Shown here: positions 56,336 through 64,000 of the stretch, piece after piece
Layout: each line of letters opens with the position of its first letter
Numbering within the stretch: the stretch's first letter is position 1
Source: Janthinobacterium sp. SUN073
GTDB lineage: Bacteria; Pseudomonadota; Gammaproteobacteria; Burkholderiales; Burkholderiaceae_D
NCBI RefSeq assembly: GCF_030397665.1
Contig: NZ_JAPUBT010000001.1
Coordinates: 1,196,781 to 1,260,780, forward strand
DNA length: 64,000 bases
Direction: 5' to 3'
The notes under the pieces: generated by a model
What the model saw: only the letters and a program-made list of their open reading frames with translations
Told to the model about the DNA's origin: nothing
Databases searched by the model: none
Position numbers and translations under genes: made by a program

Positions 56336-56677
56336 TCACCGCAGGAACGTCACAAGCCCTGCCAGCGCGGCGACGGCTGCCAGCAGGGAACTACGAAACA
56401 GCAAGCGGGGGGCATACGGCAGCAGCAGGGCCACCAGCAGCGCGCCCGCGCCGATGAATCCCAGCCAGGCGACCACGCCGACGGTAGCGCTCCAGCCGGC
56501 CACGCAAGGCCAGATGGCCAGCGCCAGCAGGATGGCGCCGGCCAGTTGCAGCGCGCGCCGCACGTTTGGCGCCGCGTCCCTGCCCCAGACCTGGCCATGG
56601 TGGCGGTCCATCGCCAGCGACAGGCTGGCCATGCCCGCATACGACAGGCCCAGCGCGCAAAGGATGGTATTGATCAT
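56336..56677 (-). CDS. DUF3325-type small membrane protein
   Basis: A 113-residue protein with about three or four helices (LCALGLSYAGMASLSLAM, LAGAILLALAIWPCVAG, GVVAWLGFIGAGALLVALL). It matches the small proteins that follow PepSY membrane genes in iron-uptake loci. The ATG at 56677 overlaps the PepSY stop (ATGA). Function is inferred only from context: ferri-siderophore reduction at the inner membrane, perhaps similar to FpvGHJK. Confidence 0.8.
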   Translation of the reverse strand: MINTILCALGLSYAGMASLSLAMDRHHGQVWGRDAAPNVRRALQLAGAILLALAIWPCVAGWSATVGVVAWLGFIGAGALLVALLLPYAPRLLFRSSLLAAVAALAGLVTFLR

Positions 56678-58377
56678 GATTGTCCTTCCGTAGTGACCTG
56701 CAGGCTGGCCGTGGGTGCAGCGCTTTCCTTGTGCGCAGCCTTCCTGACCGGTTTTTCCTTGCGCTTCCGGACTTTCCACGCGCCCCAGGCGGCCAGCAGG
56801 CCGAAGGCCATGCTGCACAGTTCCACGCCGGCGCTTTCCCAGTCGCCGCGCGCGACCTGCGCCACCAGGTTGTCGCCCGTGCTCAGCACATTCAATACCG
56901 GCAGCAGCAGGCACATTGCCGCCAGCAAGCCCAGTTGCTCGATCCACGCGCGCTTTTCCGCGCGCAGGCAGGCGTGCGCCAGCATCAGGAACCACACGCC
57001 GAAGAAGGCGCGCACTTCCCAGCCGGCGCGCTGCTCCAGGCCGACGGGGATCAGACGGTTGGCCCACAGGAAGCCCACGCAGGCGATGGACAGGCCGGCA
57101 ATCGCCGCCACGTTCAGGCAGGCGATGACGCGGTACACGCGCTGCGTATAGGCGCCGAACTCGCCGCCGGACTTCTGGCGACGCTTGACCATGAACATGA
57201 TCGCGCCCGTGCCCATCATGGCCGTGCCGGCCAGGCCGCAGAAGAAATACAGCCAGCGCATGGGCGTGCCGCCGAACCCCACCATGTGCAGGTTCGACAT
57301 GACGGAGCGCGTCAGGCCCGCGCCGCCCGTATCCGACTCGCCGGGCAGGCGCACGGCGACCTGTTCACCCGTGGCCAGCGCATAGCAGGCCCGGCCCGAA
57401 TTGGCGCTGAGGCGCTCGAACAGTTCCGTGTCTTCATTCCAGCCGTACATGCACACGCGCATGGAGGCATCGTTCGGATTGTCCAGCACCACGGCGCGGA
57501 TTTCCTGGCCGATGGCCTGCTCGGCGCGCTGCGCAAACGATTCCAGCGCGGGAATGGCCAGCGGCTGGCCGATGCGCGCAGGTTTGCCCGCATCATTCCA
57601 GTCGGCCAGGAAGGCCCGCTTGGGGTTGTCCATGCCGTATTGCGCCGCCACGGGGGCCGGCACATAGTCATCGCTGAAAAATGCCAGGCCTGTGTAGGCG
57701 ATCATGAACTGGAACGGTAACGTGAGCACGGCCACCGCGTTGTGCGCGTCGAGCCACGAGCGCTGGCCCTTGGCCGGGCGGAAGGTGAAGAAATCCTTGA
57801 AGATGCGCTTGTGCGTGATGACGCCGCTTACCAGCGCCACCAGCATGATCATGGTGGTGATGGCGACGATCCACACGCCGATGCGTCCCGCGTGCAGCTC
57901 GTAGTGGAAATCGACGAAATGGTGGCCGCCGATGGTTTCCCGCTCCGTTGCCTCGCGCGCATGTTCGATGACGGCGCCCGTCAGCGGATCGAGGTCCGCC
58001 GAGCCATAGCCACCGCTGGGCTGGAACCAGTAGGCGGACAAGCCGTGGCCGGGGCGCTGCACGGGCCAGATTTCCCACATGTCCGCCTGCGGGTGTTCCT
58101 TCGCCATGAAGTCGAGCGCCAGTTCCAGGCGGTGCGCACGGTCCGTGACCTTTGGCAGCGGCGGATCGTTCGCATGCGCCGCCTCTTCGAGCGCGTGTTC
58201 GGGCGTCATCCAGTGGCCGATCGGGTCGTCGAAGACGGCCAGGGTGCCGGTCAGGAAAATGGCGAACAGCAGCCAGGAAATCCACAGCCCGCTCCACGTA
58301 TGCAGCCAGGCCATGGCCTGGCGCAAGCCGCCCTGCTGCGGCGTTTTCACCACTTTATCTACCTTGACGGCGTTCAT
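56674..58377 (-). CDS. PepSY-associated transmembrane protein (putative ferri-siderophore reductase)
   Basis: A 567-residue inner-membrane protein. The first helix region is AMAWLHTWSGLWISWLLFAIFLTGTLAVF, with periplasmic PepSY-like domains. Further helices are IGVWIVAITTMIMLVALVSGVITHKRIF, AVAVLTLPFQFMIAYTGLAFF and several C-terminal ones; His residues near helix ends (HTW, THKR) could bind heme. FpvG, which reduces ferripyoverdine, is of this family. The ATG at 58377 overlaps the DUF3649 stop (ATGA). Confidence 0.87.
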   Translation of the reverse strand: MNAVKVDKVVKTPQQGGLRQAMAWLHTWSGLWISWLLFAIFLTGTLAVFDDPIGHWMTPEHALEEAAHANDPPLPKVTDRAHRLELALDFMAKEHPQADMWEIWPVQRPGHGLSAYWFQPSGGYGSADLDPLTGAVIEHAREATERETIGGHHFVDFHYELHAGRIGVWIVAITTMIMLVALVSGVITHKRIFKDFFTFRPAKGQRSWLDAHNAVAVLTLPFQFMIAYTGLAFFSDDYVPAPVAAQYGMDNPKRAFLADWNDAGKPARIGQPLAIPALESFAQRAEQAIGQEIRAVVLDNPNDASMRVCMYGWNEDTELFERLSANSGRACYALATGEQVAVRLPGESDTGGAGLTRSVMSNLHMVGFGGTPMRWLYFFCGLAGTAMMGTGAIMFMVKRRQKSGGEFGAYTQRVYRVIACLNVAAIAGLSIACVGFLWANRLIPVGLEQRAGWEVRAFFGVWFLMLAHACLRAEKRAWIEQLGLLAAMCLLLPVLNVLSTGDNLVAQVARGDWESAGVELCSMAFGLLAAWGAWKVRKRKEKPVRKAAHKESAAPTASLQVTTEGQS

Positions 58378-58655
58378 GCGGCACCTCGCGACAGCAGCAG
58401 GCCAAGCCCGCCGCATAAAATCGCCGGCAGCAGCATGCCGAGCCAGGCGCGGCGCAGGTCTTGCACGGCAAAGACCCAGACCACGGCGCAGGTGTAGACG
58501 ACGAAGGCGCTCAGGGTCGCCGTCAGCACGGCTTCGGCGCGCGACAGCGGCAGCACGGCCGACAGCAGCACGGCCACGCCGGACGTGAGGGCATAGCCGC
58601 CAAAGATGGCGGCGAGCACGCGCGAGAACAACAGCATATTGGCAGATTTCATCAT
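58374..58655 (-). CDS. DUF3649-type small membrane protein
   Basis: A 93-residue protein with three helices (MLLFSRVLAAIFGGYALTSGVAVLL, AVLTATLSAFVVYTCAVVWVFAV, LPAILCGGLGLLL). Starts at one of two adjacent ATG codons (58655 or 58652); upstream in-frame sequence is not protein-like. It is first of the DUF3649-PepSY-DUF3325 set, a common companion of FecI/FecR/receptor operons. Role unknown; probably helps the PepSY protein. Confidence 0.82.
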   Translation of the reverse strand: MMKSANMLLFSRVLAAIFGGYALTSGVAVLLSAVLPLSRAEAVLTATLSAFVVYTCAVVWVFAVQDLRRAWLGMLLPAILCGGLGLLLSRGAA

Positions 58656-58881
58656 CGCGGCGTCCCCGGGTATGGCTGTTGTGCCGGGCGGCAAACCTTG
58701 TACATCAGATGCATCACACTGCGTCCTTCCATCAAAGTTGATTATGGCGGCGGCACGCAGCGGCATGAAACCGCGCAACGTGGCGCCTTGAATGGGTACT
58801 TGAAATTACGTCTCTCAACTACAGGTGCCGCGAGCATCGAAAACGGGCAGTCCGATTGAACAATATTTTTATCGAGGCGGG

Positions 58882-59874
58882 CTACGCGGCCGGCTCCACC
58901 GTCACCCAGTAACGCGTGCGGCTGCGCACCTGCACCGGCAGCGAGTTGGGCAGCATGTTCAGGATGCGCTGGGTATCGGCCAGCGGGAATACACCCGACA
59001 GGCGCAGCTGGGCCACTGCCGGTGCGCAGTCGATCACGCCCGGGCGGTAGCGGGCCAGGTCGGCCAGGAAGTCGCCCAGGGTCACATCGTCGACGATCAG
59101 CTGCCCGCGCGACCAGGCATCGGCATACGCGTCGATGGCGTGCGGCGCATCCGGCGCATGGCGGGAAAACGCCACGCCGCGCCCGGCCGCCAGCAGCAAG
59201 GGCGCGCCAGCGCTGTCGCGCGGGCGGATTTCAACGGCGCTTTCAAACACCTCCACGGTGCTGTAGCCATCCTGCTGGCGCACGACGAAGCGCGTGCCCA
59301 GCGCGCGCACCAGGCCTTCGCGCGTAGCCACCACCAACGGCGCGACGCTGCCGGCACCGTGGCCGCTAATGACGAGGATTTCGCCGGCCAGCAATTCGAT
59401 CAGGCGGCGCTTGTCATCGAAACGCACGTTCACGGCCGATCCCGTATTCAAGCTGAGCACACTGCCATCGTCCAGCACCACCTCGCGCCGCTCGCCCGTG
59501 GCCGTGCGGTAGTCGGCGCGCAGGGCGCGCACGTCATCCCAGGCGCCCGTCTGCGCGGCCAGCAAGCCGCCGCCGGCCGCCACGCCCAGCCACGCCAGCA
59601 ACTGGCGCCGCTTGCCATTGACGGCTTGTTGCTGCGTGCCGGCCAGCGCCTGCGCGGCCGCACCGCGGTGCAAGCCGTTGAAGCGCTGCGACACCGCGTC
59701 GATATGCTGCCAGGCCCGTTCATGTTCCGGGTCGGCCCCGCGCCAGCGCTGCCAGGCGGCGTGCTCCGCTTCGCTGGCCTCGCTAGACATCAGCACGGTC
59801 AGCCACTCGGCCGCCTGCTGCTGCACGTCCTCGCCGATGGCCGCCGGGGCCACGGGTTCTGCCAGCGTGCTCAT
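58882..59874 (-). CDS. FecR-type anti-sigma/sigma regulator (copy 2)
   Basis: A 330-residue paralogue of the FecR at 51.4 kb. The N-terminal part has VQQQAAEWLTVLMSSEAS and RWRGADPEHERAWQHID, followed by a short helix (LLAWLGVAAGGGLLAA) and a periplasmic FecR domain with DYRTATGERREVVLDDGSVL. The ATG at 59874 overlaps the fecI stop (ATGA). No receptor gene follows it; the next gene downstream, after 226 bp, is the DUF3649 gene. Confidence 0.92.
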   Translation of the reverse strand: MSTLAEPVAPAAIGEDVQQQAAEWLTVLMSSEASEAEHAAWQRWRGADPEHERAWQHIDAVSQRFNGLHRGAAAQALAGTQQQAVNGKRRQLLAWLGVAAGGGLLAAQTGAWDDVRALRADYRTATGERREVVLDDGSVLSLNTGSAVNVRFDDKRRLIELLAGEILVISGHGAGSVAPLVVATREGLVRALGTRFVVRQQDGYSTVEVFESAVEIRPRDSAGAPLLLAAGRGVAFSRHAPDAPHAIDAYADAWSRGQLIVDDVTLGDFLADLARYRPGVIDCAPAVAQLRLSGVFPLADTQRILNMLPNSLPVQVRSRTRYWVTVEPAA

Positions 59875-60380
59875 GCCGGCAGGGAGAAAAACACCTGGCG
59901 GTTGGCACGCGTCAGGTATTGCTTGACCGAGCTGGCCGACACGTTCAGGCGCGCGGCGATCTCGGCATAGCTGAGGCCTTCGAGCTGCGCCAGCAAAAAC
60001 GCCGTGCGCACGGGCGCTGGCAAGCCATCGAGGGCGGCATCGATTTCCTGCAAGGCTTCCAGCGCCAGCAGCCGTTCTTCCGGCGCGGGTGCCACCTCGG
60101 GCGGCAGGCAAGCCAGCGCCTGCAGATACGCGTCTTCCAGCACTTGCCGGCGGTAGCGGTGCGCCACCAGGCGCCGCGCGATGGTGGCGAGAAAAGGCCG
60201 CGCTTCGCGGATCTGCGGCGCCGTACCATTGGTCAGCACGCTGACAAAGGTGTCTTGCGCCAAGTCCGCCGCTTCGCCCGCATTGCCCAACTTATGCCGC
60301 AGCCAGCCCTGCAGCCAGCCGTGATGGCTGCTGTAGAGCGCGTGCAAGTCTTGTTGCTGGGCAAAATCGGCGGCCGACAT
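59871..60380 (-). CDS. FecI-type ECF sigma factor (copy 2)
   Basis: A 169-residue ECF factor. Region 2 is seen in LYSSHHGWLQGWLRHKLGN and AADLAQDTFVSVL, region 4 in FLLAQLEGLSYAEIAARLN and SVKQYLTRANRQ. The ATG at 60380 has GGAAAGGG five bases upstream. It shares the MSAADFA start, operator and ribosome site with copy 1, so the two arose by duplication. Confidence 0.93.
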   Translation of the reverse strand: MSAADFAQQQDLHALYSSHHGWLQGWLRHKLGNAGEAADLAQDTFVSVLTNGTAPQIREARPFLATIARRLVAHRYRRQVLEDAYLQALACLPPEVAPAPEERLLALEALQEIDAALDGLPAPVRTAFLLAQLEGLSYAEIAARLNVSASSVKQYLTRANRQVFFSLPA

Positions 60381-60420
60381 GGCATCCCTTTCCGCTCAGG
60401 CGTGCGTCGCCCGAGAATGT

Positions 60421-60443
60421 AAATAAGAATTATTCTCATTTTA
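60421..60443 (-). promoter_or_regulatory. Fur box upstream of fecI copy 2
   Basis: The same 23-bp sequence as at 52965-52987, with core AATAAGAATTATTCTCATT at 60422-60440. It lies 41-63 bp before the fecI start, where repression by Fe-Fur would be expected. Confidence 0.8.
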
Positions 60444-60619
60444 ACCGTGTTTTTGACTTTCATGCAATCGCGGCGTTGGCAGAAATACCAACTAATTCAA
60501 AAGCCGGCCAACCGCCAGGCGCTGCAGCGCAGGACCGCCAGCCACCCGCGATGGGGTAAAATGGCGCCCATCGTCCGGCTTTCGCCGCCCACTCCCAAGC
60601 TTTTCATTGCAGGTTCATC

Positions 60620-61987
60620 ATGTTAGATAATCTCACCCAACGGCTTGCCAAAGTCGTCAAGACCATGCGCGGCGAGGCGCGCCTGACCGAAGCGAACACC
60701 GCCGACATGCTGCGCGAAGTGCGCCTGGCGCTGCTCGAAGCCGACGTCGCCCTGCCCGCCGTGCGCGAATTCATCGCCAAAGTCAAAGAAAAAGCCATGG
60801 GCGAGGATGTCATTTCCTCGCTCACGCCAGGCCAGGCCCTGGTCGGCGTGGTGCAGCGCGAGCTGGCCGCCCTGATGGGCGCCGACCTGGGACCGGAAGC
60901 GTCGCAGATCAGCTTTGCGCAGCAGCCACCCGCCATCATCCTGATGGCCGGTCTGCAGGGTGTCGGCAAGACCACCACCGTCGGCAAGCTGGCGAAATAC
61001 CTGAAAGAAGAAAAGAAGAAGAAAGTACTGACCGTCTCGGCCGACGTGTACCGCCCTGCCGCGATCGCCCAGCTGCAATCGGTCACCGCTCAGGTGGGCG
61101 CCGACTTCTTCCCGTCCGCCAGCACCGACAAGCCGGTCGATATCGCGCTGGCCGCGCTGGACTGGGCGAAAAAGCATTACCACGACGTGCTGATCATCGA
61201 TACGGCAGGTCGCCTCGGTATCGACGAAGAGATGATGCGCGAAATCGCCGCCATCCACGGCGCCGTGAAACCGATCGAAACCCTGTTTGTCGTCGACGCC
61301 ATGCTGGGCCAGGACGCCATCAATACGGCGAAAGCCTTCAACGATGCGCTGCCGCTGACCGGTATCGTGCTGACCAAGCTCGATGGCGATGCGCGCGGCG
61401 GTGCGGCCCTGTCGGTGCGCCACATCACGGGCAAGCCGATCAAGTTTGCCGGTGTCTCCGAAAAACTCGACGGCCTGGAAGCGTTCGACCCGACCCGCAT
61501 GGCCAACCGCATCCTGGGCATGGGCGACATCCTCGCGCTGGTGGAAGAAGCGCGCAAGGGCGTCGACAGCAAGGCAGCGGCCGACCTGGCGCAAAAGATC
61601 AAGGTCGGCGGCAAATTCGACATGAACGACTTCAAGGCGCAACTGGGCCAAATGAAGAAAATGGGCGGCATGGCCAACCTGATGGACAAGCTGCCGGCCC
61701 AGTTCCAGCAGGCGGCGGGCGGCAAGAACATGGATCAAGCCGATAAACAGGTACGCCGCATGTGCGGCATCATCGACTCGATGACGCCGCAGGAGCGCGC
61801 CAAGCCTGAACTGATCAAGGCCACGCGCAAGCGCCGCATCGCCGCCGGCGCCGGCGTGCAAGTGCAGGAAGTGAACCGCATGCTGACGCAATTCGAGCAA
61901 ATGCAGACGATGATGAAGAAATTGTCGGGCGGCGGCATGATGAAGATGATGCGTTCCATGAAGGGCATGATGCCGGGGATGCGTTAA
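60620..61987 (+). CDS. ffh: signal recognition particle protein Ffh
   Basis: A 455-residue SRP GTPase that targets membrane proteins. The N domain begins MLDNLTQRLAKVVKTMRGEARL; G-domain motifs are GLQGVGKTTTVGKLA, DVYRPAAIAQLQ, DTAGRLGID and TKLDGDARGGAAL. The Met-rich M domain ends QMQTMMKKLSGGGMMKMMRS. Divergent from fecI copy 2 and followed by a strong hairpin. Confidence 0.97.
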   Translation: MLDNLTQRLAKVVKTMRGEARLTEANTADMLREVRLALLEADVALPAVREFIAKVKEKAMGEDVISSLTPGQALVGVVQRELAALMGADLGPEASQISFAQQPPAIILMAGLQGVGKTTTVGKLAKYLKEEKKKKVLTVSADVYRPAAIAQLQSVTAQVGADFFPSASTDKPVDIALAALDWAKKHYHDVLIIDTAGRLGIDEEMMREIAAIHGAVKPIETLFVVDAMLGQDAINTAKAFNDALPLTGIVLTKLDGDARGGAALSVRHITGKPIKFAGVSEKLDGLEAFDPTRMANRILGMGDILALVEEARKGVDSKAAADLAQKIKVGGKFDMNDFKAQLGQMKKMGGMANLMDKLPAQFQQAAGGKNMDQADKQVRRMCGIIDSMTPQERAKPELIKATRKRRIAAGAGVQVQEVNRMLTQFEQMQTMMKKLSGGGMMKMMRSMKGMMPGMR

Positions 61988-62332
61988 TCCATCAAAATCC
62001 CCGCTCGCGGGGATTTTGATGGCGTTCATTACGCCACACATCGAGGTAAAAACACCGTTTCAAGTAATGCCGGATTGCATTTTCATGTGTCCGGCATCAC
62101 TCTTCCCTCCCCCCCGCAGTGCTCCTCCCCGCATAGCCAGCAAGCATGCCATTTACGGGCAAAAACGCCGTTCTGCGCCCCCAAGCGGTGCGCCCGGGCG
62201 ACAGCATCGCCATTTCCCTGCTTTTTCCTCGTGAAAACGTGAAAAACACTTGCATACAAGGTAAATCCACACCAATATTAGCCGTGCGATTAATTGCGCA
62301 ATTTCCCATGTGTTTGTTAAGGAGGCTCGAAG
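61988..62332. other. 345-bp region between ffh and the SWIB gene
   Basis: It opens with the ffh terminator. The last 100 bp are AT-rich and end in AAGGAGG before the SWIB start; a weak promoter resemblance (TTGCAT at 62250-62255 with AT-rich sequence about 18 bp later) is seen. No convincing gene is found. Confidence 0.55.
61989..62022 (+). terminator. terminator of ffh
   Basis: A perfect 16-bp inverted repeat, 61989-62004 paired with 62007-62022 around a TC loop, including ATCAAAATCCCCGC. It begins just after the ffh stop codon and could work in both directions. Confidence 0.88.
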
Positions 62333-62728
62333 ATGGCAACAGCCAAAAAAACCCCAGTAGCAGCGCCAGCCAAAGCAGCAGCAGCCAAGCCTGCAGCCGC
62401 CAAAAAAGCAGCACCCGCAGCCAAAGCAGCAGCTAAACCAGCAGCGGTGAAGAAAGCGGCAGCACCGGCAACACCACGCAAGCCAAACGCAGCATTCATG
62501 AAAGCAATGACGCCATCGAAAGAGTTGGCCGCCGTTGTTGGCGCAGCACCACTGCCGCGCACGGAAGTGACCAAAAAGGTATGGGATTACATCAAGAAAC
62601 TCGATCTGCAAGATCCGGCCAACCGCCGCATGATCAATGCGGACGACAAGCTGAAAGCTGTTTTCGGCGGCAAAGCCCAAGTCTCCATGTTTGAAATGAC
62701 GAAGCTGATCTCCGATCATTTGAAATAA
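62333..62728 (+). CDS. SWIB/MDM2 domain protein with H1-like N-terminal tail
   Basis: A 131-residue protein. The first 50 or so residues are an Ala/Lys/Pro-rich tail like histone H1 (MATAKKTPVAAPAKAAAAKP and on). The rest is a SWIB domain (NAAFMKAMTPSKELAAVVG, LPRTEVTKKVWDYIKKLDLQD, RRMINADDKLKAVF). SWIB domains occur in chromatin remodellers of eukaryotes and in chlamydiae and betaproteobacteria, probably for DNA compaction. AAGGAGG precedes the ATG. Terminator follows at 62760. Confidence 0.94.
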   Translation: MATAKKTPVAAPAKAAAAKPAAAKKAAPAAKAAAKPAAVKKAAAPATPRKPNAAFMKAMTPSKELAAVVGAAPLPRTEVTKKVWDYIKKLDLQDPANRRMINADDKLKAVFGGKAQVSMFEMTKLISDHLK

Positions 62729-62759
62729 TCAGATACGCGCCGGCCCAACACCGAGCGAG

Positions 62760-62796
62760 TGCCCCGCAGCTGATTCAGCGAGCGGGGCATTTTTTT
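62760..62796 (+). terminator. intrinsic terminator of the SWIB gene
   Basis: TGCCCCGC (62760-62767) and GCGGGGCA (62782-62789) form an 8-bp stem followed by seven T residues (62790-62796), 32 bp after the stop codon. Confidence 0.92.
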
Positions 62797-62862
62797 GGGG
62801 TCAGTCCCTGCGGGATCGGAATTCGCCCCACTGGGGCGCATTCCCCCTGCGGGTCTGACCCC
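62797..62862. repeat. long imperfect palindrome of GGGGTCAG/CTGACCCC type
   Basis: GGGGTCAG (62797-62804) and CTGACCCC (62855-62862) bound a region rich in inner inverted segments (TCGCCCCACTGGGGCGC and CCCTGCGGG repeats). It starts directly after the SWIB T-run and looks like a mobile or amplified intergenic repeat. Confidence 0.6.
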
Positions 62863-62907
62863 GGCCGTTGCGGTGGGATTTAAAAAACATGAAACCCGGC
62901 AAATACT

Positions 62908-62934
62908 GGGGTCGGACCCGCAGGGTCCGACCCC
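62908..62934. repeat. palindrome GGGGTCGGACCC/GGGTCCGACCCC
   Basis: Perfect 12-bp arms (62908-62919 and 62923-62934) around GCA, 5 bp beyond the transglycosylase stop. It is similar in style to the palindrome at 62797-62862 and may also end transcription of the minus-strand gene. Confidence 0.75.
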
Positions 62935-62939
62935 ACCCC

Positions 62940-63557
62940 TCATTTAAACTCCCACTGCTTCCACGCCGCCCTTACCGCATTCGGGTACTCGGCCCGCCCC
63001 CGGCTGCCGTTATACCGCCCCAGCGCCAGGTACAAATCCCCGCGTTCCATATCCAGGTACATGCGCAAGATCGCGCAGCCATAGCGCAAATTCGTTTGCA
63101 TGTGGAATAGCTTGCTGCGGTCGCTGTCGCCGATGACGCCCGTCCAGAACGGCATCACCTGCATGTAGCCGCGTGCGCCAGCCAGCGAGACGGCATATTT
63201 TCGGTAGGCCGACTCCACCTGGATCAGGCCCAGCACCAGGGCCGGCTCCAGGCCAGCACGGCGCGCTTCATACCAGACGGTTTCCAGGAATTCCGTGCGC
63301 AGCTGTGCGTCCGGCAGCTTGCGTTGCAGGCGTTGCGACATCTGCGCCAGCCATTGCTGGTAGCGCTGCAGTTCGATGGGGGTGGCAAATTTGGGTTGCG
63401 GCGGGCGTTCGTCGCGGATCGCGTGCGACAGGGCCAGGCGGACGGAGTCGGCCAGCGCCTCCTCTTTCTGGTTGCCGGCCTGCGCCGGGAAAGCGCAGGC
63501 CAGGCCGGCGGCCAGCGCGAGCGCGCCAGCCACCTTGCTTACGGATGGACGCTTCAC
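62940..63557 (-). CDS. lytic transglycosylase (SLT domain), exported
   Basis: A 205-residue periplasmic murein-cleaving enzyme. The signal peptide is [20 protein letters not shown]. The SLT catalytic Glu lies in [16 protein letters not shown], followed by [12 protein letters not shown] and the [11 protein letters not shown] segment. Start is GTG at 63557, which overlaps the proS stop (GTGA). Confidence 0.92.
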   Translation of the reverse strand: MKRPSVSKVAGALALAAGLACAFPAQAGNQKEEALADSVRLALSHAIRDERPPQPKFATPIELQRYQQWLAQMSQRLQRKLPDAQLRTEFLETVWYEARRAGLEPALVLGLIQVESAYRKYAVSLAGARGYMQVMPFWTGVIGDSDRSKLFHMQTNLRYGCAILRMYLDMERGDLYLALGRYNGSRGRAEYPNAVRAAWKQWEFK

Positions 63558-64000
63558 TGCGCCATTTTGCCCTGGATGAAGGCGACGATCTCGTCCGGCG
63601 CCACGCCAGTGGCTTCCGCGTCGCGGCGGCCCTGGTATTCCAGCTTGCCTTCTTTCAAGCCCCGTTCGCCGATGACGATGCGGTGCGGCACGCCAATCAG
63701 TTCCCAGTCGGCAAACATGGCGCCAGGGCGCAAGCCACGGTCGTCGACGATGACATCCACGCCAGCGCCTTGCAGGGCCGCGTACAGCTTCTCCGTCTCT
63801 TCCTTGACCAGTTCGCTGCGGTCCATGCCCATCGGGCACAGCACGACTTCAAACGGCGCGATCGAGGCGGGCCAGATGATGCCCTTGTCATCGAAGTTCT
63901 GTTCGATGGCGGCGCCCAGGATGCGCGTCACGCCGATGCCGTAGCAACCCATCTGCAGCGGCGCAGGCTTGCCGTTCTCGTCGAGGAAGGTGGCTTTCAT
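63554..64000 (-). CDS. proS: prolyl-tRNA synthetase (3' part only)
   Basis: The frame is open to the right edge, so the N-terminal part is outside the window. The 148 visible residues include class II motif 3 ([16 protein letters not shown]) and the anticodon-binding domain ([50 protein letters not shown]). Bacterial-type ProRS. Confidence 0.95.
   Translation of the reverse strand: MKATFLDENGKPAPLQMGCYGIGVTRILGAAIEQNFDDKGIIWPASIAPFEVVLCPMGMDRSELVKEETEKLYAALQGAGVDVIVDDRGLRPGAMFADWELIGVPHRIVIGERGLKEGKLEYQGRRDAEATGVAPDEIVAFIQGKMAQ

Noticed and set aside
62016..62234. A short plus-strand frame after ffh
   Set aside because: It begins inside the ffh terminator hairpin and has no coding signature.

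Overview
The window looks like a chromosomal segment of a betaproteobacterium of the Oxalobacteraceae (Janthinobacterium, Massilia or Duganella type). This rests on high GC, the gene orders yqgE-ruvX-pyrR-pyrB-pyrC', rubredoxin-pilGHIJ-chpA and aroQ-accB-accC-prmA, and alanine/lysine-rich H1-like proteins typical of Burkholderiales. It is mostly conserved housekeeping DNA. I see no rRNA, tRNA, CRISPR array, transposase or phage gene.

Layout. 1-2.7 kb: an ABC importer of the nitrate/sulfonate/bicarbonate type (ATPase cut by the window edge, Tat-exported binding protein, permease). 2.7-7.5 kb (minus): acyltransferase, then the pyrimidine operon yqgE-ruvX-pyrR-pyrB-pyrC', with a REP-like palindromic element between pyrC' and the acyltransferase. 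7.8-9.3 kb: photolyase. 9.3-18.6 kb (minus): a complete type IV pilus chemosensory operon, rubredoxin-pilG-pilH-pilI-pilJ-chpA. 18.7-21.6 kb: ThiD-like kinase, hemL and a HAD phosphatase. 21.9-30.3 kb (minus): corA, mtgA, aroE, tonB-like, rnb, ubiC, yqiA and mpl. 30.4-37.3 kb (plus): unknown protein, TlpA thioredoxin, aroQ, accB, accC, prmA, zinc-ribbon protein and PfkB kinase. 37.4-41.2 kb (minus): yggT, a very repetitive H1-like gene, a 720-bp non-coding stretch with a possible small RNA, and nrdB. 41.3-47.5 kb (minus): nrdA with candidate NrdR boxes, ampD, a receiver-less sigma-54 activator, a PP0621-type protein and a CcsA-like protein. 47.7-60.4 kb (minus): an orphan ABC binding protein and then an iron region of two FecI/FecR pairs, one TonB-dependent receptor, a MacAB-type exporter and a DUF3649-PepSY-DUF3325 membrane set. 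60.6-64 kb: ffh, an SWIB protein with an H1-like tail, a lytic transglycosylase and the 3' end of proS.

The most system-like part is the iron region. Two paralogous ECF sigma/anti-sigma pairs start behind the same 23-bp AT-rich sequence containing a Fur-box-like 19-bp near-palindrome. Together with the receptor, the PepSY reductase-like membrane trio and the MacAB pair, they could form one ferri-siderophore uptake, release and recycling unit. No siderophore synthesis genes are in view. Other points of interest are a PilR-like activator without receiver or PilS neighbour, a dihydroorotase-like protein without its metal histidines, NrdR-like boxes exactly 31 bp apart, a promoter-terminator unit with no gene inside it, and two families of palindromic intergenic repeats.
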